Assembly (NCBI GenBank): GCA_038118725.1 | Contig: JAYOIK010000051.1 | Span: 1 to 39,114, forward strand | DNA: 39,114 nucleotides | Reading direction: 5' to 3' | Source: JADHLJ01 sp038118725 | GTDB lineage: Bacteria; Pseudomonadota; Alphaproteobacteria; Thalassobaculales; Thalassobaculaceae | Part shown: piece by piece, positions 8,047-15,665 of the stretch | How positions within the stretch are numbered: position 1 is the stretch's first letter | How the letters are laid out: each line of letters begins with the position of its first letter | Notes under the pieces: model-generated | What the model saw: only the letters and a program-made list of their open reading frames with translations | The model's database searches: none | What the model was told of the DNA's origin: nothing | Program-made: the position numbers and the translations under genes

Positions 8047-8262
8047 CTAGACGGATTTTTCGAAGCCTATCTTCAATGGATCGTCGGAGGCGGTGTATTG
8101 GACAAGGATTTCCCGCTTCTCCGGGGTAAAATCCGCCGCGTCTGAAAGTGTGAATTCGTGTGTTCCCGCCTCCACCATGAGGGTTTGATTGGTGCGTCCA
8201 TTTTCATTGTCGTCGATTAAAACGCCACGATCCTCGGCAAACTCAACGATGACGTACTCCAT
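8047..8262 (-). CDS. Small hypothetical protein upstream of patatin lipoprotein
   Basis: A 71-residue protein with no signal peptide or membrane segment. The pattern FAEDRGVLIDDNENGRTNQ, then LMVEAGTHEFTLSD, recalls the beta-strand layout of PEGA-like modules, where a short bound unit is described by a turn and a VxAGxH motif. CGGAG lies 8 nt before ATG. It is 36 bp upstream of the patatin gene on the same strand, with an AT-rich 81-bp leader of its own, so the two look like a two-gene unit. A role with the lipase is inferred from position only. Confidence 0.72.
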   Translation of the reverse strand: MEYVIVEFAEDRGVLIDDNENGRTNQTLMVEAGTHEFTLSDAADFTPEKREILVQYTASDDPLKIGFEKSV

Positions 8263-8343
8263 GATCGGGCTCCGCGATATATCGGGTGAATATGTTTATA
8301 TTACACCCTCGCATGCTTGAGCGCCTAACGGTTTCGCGCGGCG
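8263..8343 (-). promoter_or_regulatory. AT-rich leader, candidate promoter of small gene-patatin unit
   Basis: The spacer between the class III CoA transferase and the 71-residue gene holds an AT-rich run (on the minus strand TGTAATATAAACATATTC) that contrasts with flanking GC-rich DNA. TAATAT or TATAAA could serve as a -10 box. No good -35 hexamer at the right distance was found, so this is a weak call. Confidence 0.3.
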
Positions 8344-9519
8344 TTAGCGTGTGGGCTCCAGCGGTAAAACCGCGCCGTTCGATAGCATCGCGTGACGTTC
8401 AACCTGGGAGAAGCCAAGTTCGGCGAGGATCTCCGCGCCATGCTCGCCAAGCCTCGGTGCTGGGTTTGGCGCCCGGCCATCCCCGATCGGCATGCGGGCC
8501 TGTAATAGTTTGCCGATTTCCGGGTCTTCCGCCTCGCGCAAGACCCCTCGGGCGGCGACATGAGGGTCCGAGACCACGCCGTCGACCGCCAGAACCGGCG
8601 CGCAGGGAACGCCCTCGGACCGCAGGCGATCAAGAAGGTCGTCAACGGAGATACCAGCCAACACGCCTTCGATAATCCCAGTGAGGGCCTCGCGGTTCGC
8701 GACCCGCGCCTTCATATCCGTGAAGCGGGCATCATCAGCCAGACCCTGGAGGTCGAGCGCTTCGCGAACCCGATGCCAGAATCTCTCGGTGGAGGCGCCG
8801 ATGAAGATTTGGCCGTCCTTGGCATTGAAGACCTGATAGGGTGAGAAGCTGGCGAGCGCCGAGCCGGTGCGCGGCGGAACCACGCCGGTTTGCGAGTAAC
8901 GCGCTATGGCCTGGGACATCCAGGACATCGCGGACTCCAGCAGATTGAATTCGAGCGTGGCGCCGATGCCGGTTTTGTCTCGGGTTCTGAGTGCGTCGAG
9001 CACGCCGATGACCACGTACATGCCGGTTCCCATGTCGATCATCGAGGGGTTGACCCGGACAGGTGGGCGGTCGGGCTCTCCGGTCGCGGCCATGATGCCG
9101 GACATCGCCTGGGCAACCGCGTCATACCCCCGCAAATCCCGATATGGGCCGTCCTGGCCAAAACCGGAGATTGAGACGTAAATGATCCCCGGGTTACGGG
9201 CATGGACCGCCTCAGGGCCATAGCCGAGCCGGGTCGCGGTGCCCGGCGTGAAGTTCTCGACCAGGATATCGGCCCGGTCGATCAATCGCTCCATGACCTG
9301 GGCGCTGTCCGGATGTTTCAGATCCATGCGGATCCCGCGCTTGTTGCGGTTCACCACCGCGAAGGTGGCGCCGCCGTTACTGGGCCGGAAATGGTCTCCG
9401 CCGGGCGGCTCGACCTTGATGACATCGGCGCCGAGCTCGGCGAGCAGCATGGTCCCGAATGGGCCGGACAGCGCGTGGGTGAGATCCAGTACCGTCATGC
9501 CTTCCAGGGATCGCGACAT
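8344..9519 (-). CDS. CaiB/BaiF (class III) CoA transferase
   Basis: A 391-residue family III CoA transferase, moving CoA between carboxylic acids in the cytosol. N-terminal VLDLTHALSGPFGTMLLAELGA and VIKVEPPGGD are signature sequence. The catalytic Asp is D162 in IDMGTGMY. NRNKRGIRMDLK and ENFTPGTATRLG complete the pattern, and length is normal. ATG 9519 is chosen because GGAGG stands 6 nt before it; a longer frame lacks support. It is divergent from the Rieske dioxygenase operon across a 174-bp spacer, suggesting it may activate an acid in the same pathway. The acyl donor and acceptor cannot be read. Confidence 0.93.
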   Translation of the reverse strand: MSRSLEGMTVLDLTHALSGPFGTMLLAELGADVIKVEPPGGDHFRPSNGGATFAVVNRNKRGIRMDLKHPDSAQVMERLIDRADILVENFTPGTATRLGYGPEAVHARNPGIIYVSISGFGQDGPYRDLRGYDAVAQAMSGIMAATGEPDRPPVRVNPSMIDMGTGMYVVIGVLDALRTRDKTGIGATLEFNLLESAMSWMSQAIARYSQTGVVPPRTGSALASFSPYQVFNAKDGQIFIGASTERFWHRVREALDLQGLADDARFTDMKARVANREALTGIIEGVLAGISVDDLLDRLRSEGVPCAPVLAVDGVVSDPHVAARGVLREAEDPEIGKLLQARMPIGDGRAPNPAPRLGEHGAEILAELGFSQVERHAMLSNGAVLPLEPTR

Positions 9520-9693
9520 GGCCGGCCTCCGTAGCTGCCCGCCGCGGGATGGATCGCGACGGCATGTGTTTCGGTTATTCCAAGACGGTATCTCGTGGTT
9601 AAGAATAGGACGCGCGCGGCGGAACGGAAATGGCCTTGGGGACGCCGGTTCCACGCGCTATCGTGACCAGAGTCCGTCCACGGAGATCGTCCC

Positions 9694-11004
9694 ATGAACA
9701 TCGAAAGCCCAGAACGCCTTGCCACCGACATGGTCGACGAGAGCCAAGGGGTGTTTCGCGTCGCCCGCGATGCCTATACCGATCCGGATGTGTTCGAGGC
9801 GGAGATGGCGGCGATCTTCGAAGGCGGCTGGATCTATGTCTGCCACGAAAGCCAAATCCCCAATCATGGCGACTATTACGCGACCCAAGCCGGGCGGCAG
9901 CCGATCTTCCTGATCCGCCAGGCCGAGGGCGGGATCGGCGGTTTCATCGATGCCTGCTCGCATAGAGGCGCCGTGCTGACCCGCGCCCGGCGGGGCACCA
10001 TGAAAACCATAATGTGCCGATTTCACGGCTGGTGCTACGACACCAAGGGCGCCTGCACCCTGATCAAGAACGAGGCCGGCGGCTGGCCCGGGGGTGTTGA
10101 CCGGGCTCGCTTTTCGCTTCAGGCGATCCCCAAGGTCGAGAGCTACAAGGGCTTCGTCTATGCCTCGCTTTCGGCGGATGTGCCGAGCCTGGGCGAGGCG
10201 CTGGGCGAGTCCCGCGCCTTCATCGATCTTGTCGCCGATCAATCCCCCGACGGCATGGAGATCGTGCCCGGCAACCAGTCATACATGATTAATGGTAACT
10301 GGAAACTGCAGGCCGAGAACGGCGTCGACGGCTATCACGTCTCGACCGTCCACCGGGTCTTCGCCCGTGCCGTCGCCAAGCGCGAGGCGATGGGGGATAG
10401 GGGCGAGATGCGCAAGACCGAGGCGGCGCGGATCACCGGCGAGGTTGAGACCGGAGTCTACGATCTCGGCGGCGGGCATATGCTGCTATGGGCCCAGCGT
10501 GGCAATCCCGAGGTCGCGCCGTTGGCCGAAAAGCTGGATTGGCTGAACCAGACCTATAGCGAGAGCAAGGTGGACTGGATGCTGCGCAAGGGGCGCAATC
10601 TGTTTTTGTTCCCGAATGTGTTCCTGATGGACCAGTCCTCGACCCAGATCCGGGTCATCATTCCCCATACCGTCGACCGGACCGAGGTGCGCACCTATTG
10701 CATCGCGCCGAAGGGGGAGAGCCGCAAGGCGCGGGCGGCGCGGCTGCGCAAGTTCGAGGACTTCTTCATGGTTACCGGCATGGCGACCCCGGATGACATG
10801 GCGGCGCTGGAGGACGTCCAGCGAGGCTCCAACGGACGGCTCGCGCCGTGGAACGAGATGGACCGGGGAGTGAGCAAATCCATCCGCGGCGCCGACACGG
10901 CAACCGCCAGCCTCGGCGCCAATCCCGTGACCTCGAATCCCGACTGGGACAGTGAAACATTGTTCCACGGATTTTACCGCGAATGGGCGCGCGTGATGCG
11001 ATGA
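9694..11004 (+). CDS. Aromatic ring-hydroxylating dioxygenase, large (alpha) subunit
   Basis: A 436-residue Rieske non-haem iron oxygenase. The Rieske 2Fe-2S ligands are C88-S-H90 and C108-R-F-H111. The catalytic iron ligands H214 and H219 and the bridging D211 lie in ENGVDGYHVSTVH, preceded by NWKLQ. This block closely recalls benzoate/anthranilate dioxygenases (BenA/AntA type). A beta subunit follows after 49 bp. No ferredoxin or reductase gene is found in this window, so electrons must come from a component encoded elsewhere. ATG 9694 follows GGAGATC. Substrate is probably an aromatic or related carboxylate by family resemblance; this is inference. Confidence 0.92.
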   Translation: MNIESPERLATDMVDESQGVFRVARDAYTDPDVFEAEMAAIFEGGWIYVCHESQIPNHGDYYATQAGRQPIFLIRQAEGGIGGFIDACSHRGAVLTRARRGTMKTIMCRFHGWCYDTKGACTLIKNEAGGWPGGVDRARFSLQAIPKVESYKGFVYASLSADVPSLGEALGESRAFIDLVADQSPDGMEIVPGNQSYMINGNWKLQAENGVDGYHVSTVHRVFARAVAKREAMGDRGEMRKTEAARITGEVETGVYDLGGGHMLLWAQRGNPEVAPLAEKLDWLNQTYSESKVDWMLRKGRNLFLFPNVFLMDQSSTQIRVIIPHTVDRTEVRTYCIAPKGESRKARAARLRKFEDFFMVTGMATPDDMAALEDVQRGSNGRLAPWNEMDRGVSKSIRGADTATASLGANPVTSNPDWDSETLFHGFYREWARVMR

Positions 11005-11053
11005 TGTTTCTGATAGATAAGGTTAATAAAATAGAATAACGAGTTGATAATAA
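11005..11053. other. AT-rich alpha-beta intercistronic spacer
   Basis: The spacer between the two dioxygenase subunits and the first 30 or so bases of the beta gene are very AT-rich (runs such as GGTTAATAAAATAG and AAAATTAAAATC), in sharp contrast to the GC-rich genes on either side. No clear Shine-Dalgarno is present before ATG 11054. It may keep the beta start unstructured, act as an RNase E-type processing site, or be foreign sequence. Confidence 0.5.
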
Positions 11054-11539
11054 ATGAAAATTAAAATCATTCAATCCCTCCTCTACCTGGAGGCCGACCT
11101 GTTGGACCGCCAGCGATGGGCCGAGTGGTCGGCGCTTTATGTCGAGGATTGCGTGATCTGGGTGCCCGCCTGGGACAGCGAGGAAGTGTTGGTCGAGGAT
11201 CCTGAAATCTCGGTCAACATGATGTATCTCGTCGGCAAGCCGGCCTTGGAGGCGCGGCTGCATCGGATCGCGTCGGACGACGCCTACGCCTCGCTACCGC
11301 TGGCGCGGACCTCGCACGCGGTCACCAATATCCGCGTGGTCGAGGATCGCGGTGCCGAGATTGATGTGTCCTCGAAATTCACCGTCCTCTCGCTCGAGCC
11401 GCGTCGTGGCAAGTCCTGGCGCGGCGGCTGGTATGATCACACGCTGGTTGAAGAGGCTGGCACGCTCCGCATCAAACACAAGAAGATCACGCTGATGGAA
11501 GATGTTATCGACGGGACCGTCGACCTTTACCAGATCTGA
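11054..11539 (+). CDS. Aromatic ring-hydroxylating dioxygenase, small (beta) subunit
   Basis: A 161-residue protein of the dioxygenase beta-subunit family (cystatin/SnoaL-like fold), which packs with the alpha subunit into a hexamer and is mainly structural. Typical features are an N-terminal helix with LEADLLDRQRWAEWSALY, then VEDCVIWVPAW, RIASDDAYASLPLARTSH and a C-terminal DLYQI after a KKITL strand. Length matches BenB/XylY proteins. The start is ATG 11054, which lies in an AT-rich segment with no strong ribosome site. It ends 8 bp before the Tdh-like gene. Confidence 0.9.
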   Translation: MKIKIIQSLLYLEADLLDRQRWAEWSALYVEDCVIWVPAWDSEEVLVEDPEISVNMMYLVGKPALEARLHRIASDDAYASLPLARTSHAVTNIRVVEDRGAEIDVSSKFTVLSLEPRRGKSWRGGWYDHTLVEEAGTLRIKHKKITLMEDVIDGTVDLYQI

Positions 11540-11547
11540 GGAATGCC

Positions 11548-12582
11548 ATGCTGACGCTCGCGAAGACCGAAGCCAAGGAAGGCGGTATTGCGCTTATCGA
11601 TAAGGCACCGCGGGAGCCTGGGCCGGGCGAGATATCGATGCGTGTCGAGGCCGCCGGCATCTGCGGCACGGATATGCAGATCCATAAATGGGCGCCGCGC
11701 ATGGCTCGGCGGATGAAGCTTCCGACGGTAATGGGGCATGAAGCCAGCGGAGTCGTCGAGGCGGTCGGCGCCGGCGTGACGCGGGTCAAGGTTGGCGACG
11801 CGATATCCTTGGAAAGTCACATCTATTGCGGTACTTGCCATCAGTGTTTAACTGATCGAGCCCATCTCTGTACCGAGATCCGCTATCCGGGGATCGACAT
11901 CGACGGGTGTTTCGCCCGGCACGTGGTCGTGCCCGAGCAGATTGCCTGGGTCCATCCCAGGGAGATCCCGCATACCGTCGCGGCCATGTTCGAGCCGCTG
12001 GGGATCGCCGTCCATGCCTGTGGCGAGGGTAGGGGGGCCGCGGACTTGCCGGTGTTGGTGAACGGCTGCGGTCCGATTGGGCTGATGGCCGTCGCGGTGG
12101 CCCGGGCGATGGGTGCGGAAAGGGTGATCGCGGTTGATCCCATGGCGTTGCGGCGCGAGGCGGCCTTGGAATTGGGCGCGGACCTGGTGCTGGACCCGAC
12201 CAATACCGACATTCCAGCCGCCGCCCGCGATGTCACCTCCGGGCGAGGGGTCGAGGTCGCGATAGAGTTCTCCGGGACTCCTGGAGGCTTTTCCAACGCG
12301 ATGGAAAGCCTCGCCAAGGGCGGTGACTTCCGGCTGGTGGGCGCTCCGCCGCACCCCATTGAGATTGACCTCACCGTCTGGTTGCGTCAGTGCCCGACCG
12401 TCCACAACATCCATGGCCGGCGCATCTGGGACAGCTGGGATCGGCTATGGAGCTTGTTCGACAGCGGGGCCGTGGATATACGGTCGATCGCCAGCCATCA
12501 CCTACCGTTGAGCGATGGGCCCCGGGGATTTGAACTGATCCAACGTGGAGAGGCTCTAAAGCCGCTGTTGATCCCCGAATGA
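11548..12582 (+). CDS. Zinc-dependent dehydrogenase, L-threonine 3-dehydrogenase-like
   Basis: A 344-residue MDR-superfamily dehydrogenase, cytosolic and NAD-dependent. Catalytic zinc ligands are C39 (GICGTD) and H64-E65 (GHEASG). Structural cysteines C94, C97, C100 and C108 sit at nearly the positions known from E. coli Tdh. The Rossmann motif is NGCGPIGLMAVAVA, and the C-terminal NIHGRRIWDSWDR recalls Tdh. Residues in the threonine pocket are not certain, so sorbitol, butanediol or another secondary alcohol dehydrogenase is possible. Gap of 8 bp after the beta subunit with GAGGAA as ribosome site. In this operon it might oxidise a dioxygenase product, though cis-diol dehydrogenases are normally SDRs. 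Confidence 0.9.
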   Translation: MLTLAKTEAKEGGIALIDKAPREPGPGEISMRVEAAGICGTDMQIHKWAPRMARRMKLPTVMGHEASGVVEAVGAGVTRVKVGDAISLESHIYCGTCHQCLTDRAHLCTEIRYPGIDIDGCFARHVVVPEQIAWVHPREIPHTVAAMFEPLGIAVHACGEGRGAADLPVLVNGCGPIGLMAVAVARAMGAERVIAVDPMALRREAALELGADLVLDPTNTDIPAAARDVTSGRGVEVAIEFSGTPGGFSNAMESLAKGGDFRLVGAPPHPIEIDLTVWLRQCPTVHNIHGRRIWDSWDRLWSLFDSGAVDIRSIASHHLPLSDGPRGFELIQRGEALKPLLIPE

Positions 12583-12640
12583 CGAGGCGCTCGTAAAACC
12601 GCGATCCGCGCCGCCGTTCCTTGACTCTCGGAGACCGCCC

Positions 12641-13096
12641 ATGTCGGCGACCTATATCGGGTATTTTCTAGCCGCGCTGATCATCGGCTGCGGCGCGCCC
12701 CTGCAAGCCGGGATAAACGCTAGCTTGGCGCGTGCCTTGGGGCATCCCCTGCCGGCGGCGCTTACCAACACCGTCGTGGCCACGCTGGCGATCCTTGTCG
12801 TCATGGTCTTGCTGCGCGTCCAACCGCCCAGCATGAAGCTGATTGCCGCCGCGCCGTGGTGGGCATGGTGTGGCGGTCTGATTGGGGGCTTCGCGGTGTT
12901 CGGTGCTTTGTTCTTCGCGCCTAGAATGGGAGCGGCCGCCTATGTGTCGGTGACCATCATGGGGATCATGACGGCGTCGCTGTTGATCGATCATTTTGGC
13001 GTCGCCGGGTTCCGTGAGAACGCGTTGACCTTGCCGAAACTGGCCGGCGCGGGCCTTGTGGTCACCGGCATGGCGATTATCCAGTTTCAGCGTTGA
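12641..13096 (+). CDS. DMT superfamily transporter, YdcZ (DUF606) type
   Basis: A 151-residue inner-membrane protein with about five hydrophobic segments (near 5-22, 40-60, 70-90, 97-115 and 130-148). Length and the motif GINASLARALGHPLPAAL fit the half-size YdcZ/DUF606 drug/metabolite transporters, which work as dimers. ATG 12641 follows CTCGGAG. It sits 58 bp after the dehydrogenase and 28 bp before the DUF364-like gene, suggesting it moves the substrate or product of this operon. Specificity is unknown. Confidence 0.88.
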   Translation: MSATYIGYFLAALIIGCGAPLQAGINASLARALGHPLPAALTNTVVATLAILVVMVLLRVQPPSMKLIAAAPWWAWCGGLIGGFAVFGALFFAPRMGAAAYVSVTIMGIMTASLLIDHFGVAGFRENALTLPKLAGAGLVVTGMAIIQFQR

Positions 13097-13124
13097 GCGC
13101 CTAGCCATGCTTCGCGAGGACGAT

Positions 13125-13850
13125 ATGAAAGATGTTTCGATCGACGCGGTGGTCGGCGTTGAGGCGTTGATCGCGGGGGTGCCGGATACGCCGTCGCGCG
13201 CGGTGATCGTTGGCTATAACTGGACCCTGGTCGAGGGCGACGAGGGTGTCGGGCTTGTGACCACGCCCGCCAAAGGCTTCGAGGGCGCCGCGACTACGCC
13301 CGATACCGGGAGCTACACGGGGCGCGATTTGCGCGCGTTGGCGGCGCTGGCGCGTTCAAGTAATCCCTATGAGCGGGCGATTGGCTGTGCCGCGATCAAC
13401 GCCAGCGTTAACCGTTTTGACCTTCATGGCCCCGACGGAAACGGCTTGGAAATCTCAGGGGAGGCTGAGGGACGGACCGTTGTCGTCGGTCGTTTCCCAA
13501 AGCTTGATGAGAGGCTGCCCGGGGCGGTGGTTCTGGAGCGAAACCCGGGCCCGAACGACCTGCCGGCGAGCGCGGCGGCGGATGTCATTCCCGGCTGCGC
13601 TCGCTTGATCATTACCGCCACGACCTGGGTCAACGCGAGCCTCGCCGGTTTGCTGCGATTGGTTGACGGTGCCCATGTCAGTCTGGTCGGCCCGGGTACG
13701 CCGCTCTCGCCGGTGCTGCTGGAACACGGCATTCACCGATTGTCCGGCTTCGTCGTTACCGATCCGCCGGCGATGCGCCAGGCGATCGCCGAGGGCGCGG
13801 GGGCGCGTGGCTTCCGGCATCTGGGTCGGGACGTCAATCTTGTCGGATAG
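13125..13850 (+). CDS. DUF364 / putative heavy-metal chelation domain protein
   Basis: A 241-residue cytosolic protein. It resembles the two-part family with an N-terminal enolase-like part (DUF4213) and a C-terminal DUF364 Rossmann-like part (VVGRFPKLDERLPGAVVLER, then AAADVIPGCARLIITATTW). The family is predicted to bind a metal or nucleotide and is often next to metal-uptake or metabolite genes. ATG 13125 is preferred because GAGGA stands 4 nt before it; ATG 13107 in the same frame adds six residues. Last gene of the dioxygenase operon. A part in maturing or feeding metal to the Rieske enzyme is conceivable but speculative. Confidence 0.78.
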   Translation: MKDVSIDAVVGVEALIAGVPDTPSRAVIVGYNWTLVEGDEGVGLVTTPAKGFEGAATTPDTGSYTGRDLRALAALARSSNPYERAIGCAAINASVNRFDLHGPDGNGLEISGEAEGRTVVVGRFPKLDERLPGAVVLERNPGPNDLPASAAADVIPGCARLIITATTWVNASLAGLLRLVDGAHVSLVGPGTPLSPVLLEHGIHRLSGFVVTDPPAMRQAIAEGAGARGFRHLGRDVNLVG

Positions 13851-13865
13851 ATGACGGGCGGTATC

Positions 13866-14243
13866 TCACTTGTCGAGGCACGGTGTCGCTGAAAGGTAAC
13901 CGTCCCCGTCGATGAGCACCGCAAGGGCGAGGTGGTGAAACTCGGAATTGGTGGCGAAGATATCCGCGTGAACCGCGATTTGCTCGCCGTAGGCCCCATC
14001 GTCATTCAGAACCGAAACGAAGACGACGTTTTCGGCCAAGAGGGTGTTGAAACCTTCATGGACGATCCAGAAAAGTCCTGGATCCACCCGATGGTCGACC
14101 GCGCCGCGTGGAATGCTGGCCTGGCGAGGCGGGGAGAGCTTGTTTCCCGGCACCGTGGTTTGCCAGGTAAGCGTCACGTCCATTTCGCTCTGGTTGGTGA
14201 CGAAAAGTGGAGGATCTACAAGTAGTTGAAAGCCATCGGCCAT
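13866..14243 (-). CDS. Hypothetical protein, 125 residues
   Basis: I do not recognise this family. No signal peptide or lipobox is seen; the N-terminus is MADGFQLLVDPPLFVTNQSE. The sequence is rich in beta-type stretches (VTLTWQTTVPG, NVVFVSVLND) and recalls a small immunoglobulin-like or pilin-assembly-like fold, but this is only an impression. It is 39 bp downstream of the lipoprotein gene on the same strand, and GAGAG precedes its ATG, so the two are likely co-transcribed. The opposite-strand frame across it is less protein-like. Confidence 0.6.
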   Translation of the reverse strand: MADGFQLLVDPPLFVTNQSEMDVTLTWQTTVPGNKLSPPRQASIPRGAVDHRVDPGLFWIVHEGFNTLLAENVVFVSVLNDDGAYGEQIAVHADIFATNSEFHHLALAVLIDGDGYLSATPCLDK

Positions 14244-14282
14244 GGTGGAACTCTCTTATTCGAGGGTGGCTGCGCCGGTGCC

Positions 14283-14630
14283 TTACTCGGCCCGGCAGGC
14301 GATCTGCTCCTGGCCGTCATAAACCACGAGTGTTTGACCGACTTGCATGGTGACCCAGCAGTTGTCCCACTGCTTACGGCTTTTCGCCTCGACCTGGACG
14401 GTTCTCGACTTCGAGACGAACTCGAGACGTTCTTCCTTGCCCGAACTGACTGGCTTGGCCTCGGCCTTCCACATCTTCATGCGCACCTGGGCTTCGGTGG
14501 AGGAGTCATTGCGGACCAGGATGTAATCTTTCTTCGGGCCTTTGGCTTCTTCGTCCTCGCCAAAGCATCCGGTGAGAACCACTGGCGCCAATAGACCAAA
14601 AGTAAGACACCAAGCGCGACATTGCGCCAT
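14283..14630 (-). CDS. Small predicted lipoprotein
   Basis: A 115-residue protein with a type II signal peptide: hydrophobic FGLLAPVVL leading to lipobox LTGC with Cys22. The mature part has DYILVRNDSSTEAQVRMKMW, then KEERLEFVSKSRTVQVEA, and two further cysteines in the C-terminal half (DNCWV and EQIACRAE) that could form a disulfide. Probably anchored in the periplasm. TGAGGA precedes the ATG. A consensus -35 is seen upstream, so it likely starts its own two-gene unit. Function unknown. Confidence 0.75.
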   Translation of the reverse strand: MAQCRAWCLTFGLLAPVVLTGCFGEDEEAKGPKKDYILVRNDSSTEAQVRMKMWKAEAKPVSSGKEERLEFVSKSRTVQVEAKSRKQWDNCWVTMQVGQTLVVYDGQEQIACRAE

Positions 14631-14660
14631 TCCTCAATGCTCCCCGGGATTCGACCCGCA

Positions 14661-14690
14661 ATGATCTTGGGCGAGGGCGCCTTGTGTCAA
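14661..14690 (-). promoter_or_regulatory. Sigma-70-like promoter for the lipoprotein gene
   Basis: On the minus strand a perfect -35 TTGACA (14685-14690) is followed after 18 nt by GATCAT (14661-14666), a 3/6 match to TATAAT. The -10 lies 30 bp upstream of the lipoprotein ATG, a normal leader length. The -35 is unusually good for this GC-rich DNA; the -10 is weak. Confidence 0.45.
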
Positions 14691-14781
14691 GGACGGGTTA
14701 ACCTTGGACTGGCTTCCGGTCGGTGATTAGACTGGCAATACTACGAGAAAAAGGGCGTGTCGCTACCGGCACTTTGATTCT

Positions 14782-15477
14782 TTATGCCGCGTCCTTGTCG
14801 CCTTGCGGGTCGCGTAGGACATAGCCGCGGCCCCATACGGTCGCGATATAGTTCTCGCCGCCCGACGCGGTCGAAAGTTTCTTGCGGACCTTGCAGACGA
14901 ACACGTCGATGATCTTCAGCTCGGGCTCATCAATGCCGCCGTAGAGATGATTCAGAAACATCTCCTTGGTCAGGGTCGTGCCCTTTCGCAAGGTGAGCAA
15001 TTCAAGTACCCCGAACTCCTTGCCGGTCAGGTGGACGGACTCGCCGTTCACGGTGACGGTCCGCTCCGAGAGATCGACCGACATGCCGCCGATGGTGACG
15101 ATGGAACTGGCATGCCCCTTGGAACGCCGGACGATGGCTTGAATACGAGCGATTAGCTCGCGCCGATCAAACGGTTTCGTCAGGTAGTCGTCGGCGCCGA
15201 AACCCAGCCCCTTGATCTTGTGGTCAAGCTCCGCGAGTCCGGAAAGGATCAGGATTGGCGTTTCGATCTTGGCTTCGCGCATGCGGCGCAGAACCTCGTA
15301 ACCATCCATGTCGGGCAGCATCAGATCCAGCAGGATGATGTCGTAGTCGTAGAGCCGACCGACCTCCAGCCCTTCTTCTCCATGATCCGTGACATCGACG
15401 ACGATGTTCTCGGATTTCAGGATCAGCTCAATGCTTCGCGCGGTGGTTTGATCATCCTCTACGAGTAGCGCTCGCAT
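14782..15477 (-). CDS. ctrA: Cell-cycle response regulator CtrA
   Basis: A 231-residue OmpR-type regulator matching CtrA in length and start (MRALLVEDDQTTARSIEL). Receiver residues: acidic D8/D9, phospho-acceptor D51 in LLDLMLPDMDG, and K101 in TKPFD. The C-terminal winged helix contains LTGKEFGVLELL, DVFVCKVRKKL and YIATVWGRGYVLRD. CtrA controls cell-cycle, motility and division genes in alphaproteobacteria and binds TTAA-N7-TTAA. The protein ends in Ala-Ala, the same kind of tail that ClpXP recognises in Caulobacter CtrA. ATG 15477 is preferred over a longer frame because GGGAGG stands upstream and it matches the family start. Divergent from fliI, with candidate CtrA boxes in the shared spacer. 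Confidence 0.95.
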   Translation of the reverse strand: MRALLVEDDQTTARSIELILKSENIVVDVTDHGEEGLEVGRLYDYDIILLDLMLPDMDGYEVLRRMREAKIETPILILSGLAELDHKIKGLGFGADDYLTKPFDRRELIARIQAIVRRSKGHASSIVTIGGMSVDLSERTVTVNGESVHLTGKEFGVLELLTLRKGTTLTKEMFLNHLYGGIDEPELKIIDVFVCKVRKKLSTASGGENYIATVWGRGYVLRDPQGDKDAA

Positions 15478-15527
15478 GACGTTTACCTCCCTGGCAACGC
15501 TGCGAGGATACCCTAGACGGTAAAAGA

Positions 15528-15542
15528 TGAACAAACTCTTAA
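15528..15542 (-). promoter_or_regulatory. Candidate CtrA box in ctrA's own promoter
   Basis: On the minus strand the sequence is TTAA-GAGTTTG-TTCA, a 7/8 match to the CtrA consensus TTAA-N7-TTAA with exact spacing, about 50 bp upstream of the ctrA start. Autoregulation is known for Caulobacter ctrA. Chance matches of this quality are not rare, so confidence is moderate. Confidence 0.4.
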
Positions 15543-15646
15543 CGAACCTCTAGGCTTGGTAACAATTGCCGGAGGACGCCGTGACCGTGGGGAAATTGGA
15601 GCGGGGTCCGGCATCGCGGAAAATGGTAAACTCTTGGGATTGGATT

Positions 15647-15665
15647 TTACCGTTCCGTTAACGGT
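15647..15665 (+). promoter_or_regulatory. Candidate CtrA box and palindrome upstream of fliI
   Basis: TTAC-CGTTCCG-TTAA (15647-15661) is a 7/8 match to TTAA-N7-TTAA and lies about 60 bp before the fliI start. It overlaps a perfect inverted repeat, ACCGTT-N5-AACGGT (15649-15665). Flagellar class II genes are direct CtrA targets in Caulobacter, so a CtrA site here is plausible; the palindrome could also serve another dimeric regulator. Confidence 0.42.

Noticed and set aside
13932..14225. Plus-strand frame opposite the 125-residue hypothetical gene
   Set aside because: The minus-strand frame continues a lipoprotein unit with ribosome sites; the plus-strand product has no supporting feature.
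15541..15560. Sigma-54-like sequence near the fliI promoter
   Set aside because: GG and GC elements are not at the required spacing.
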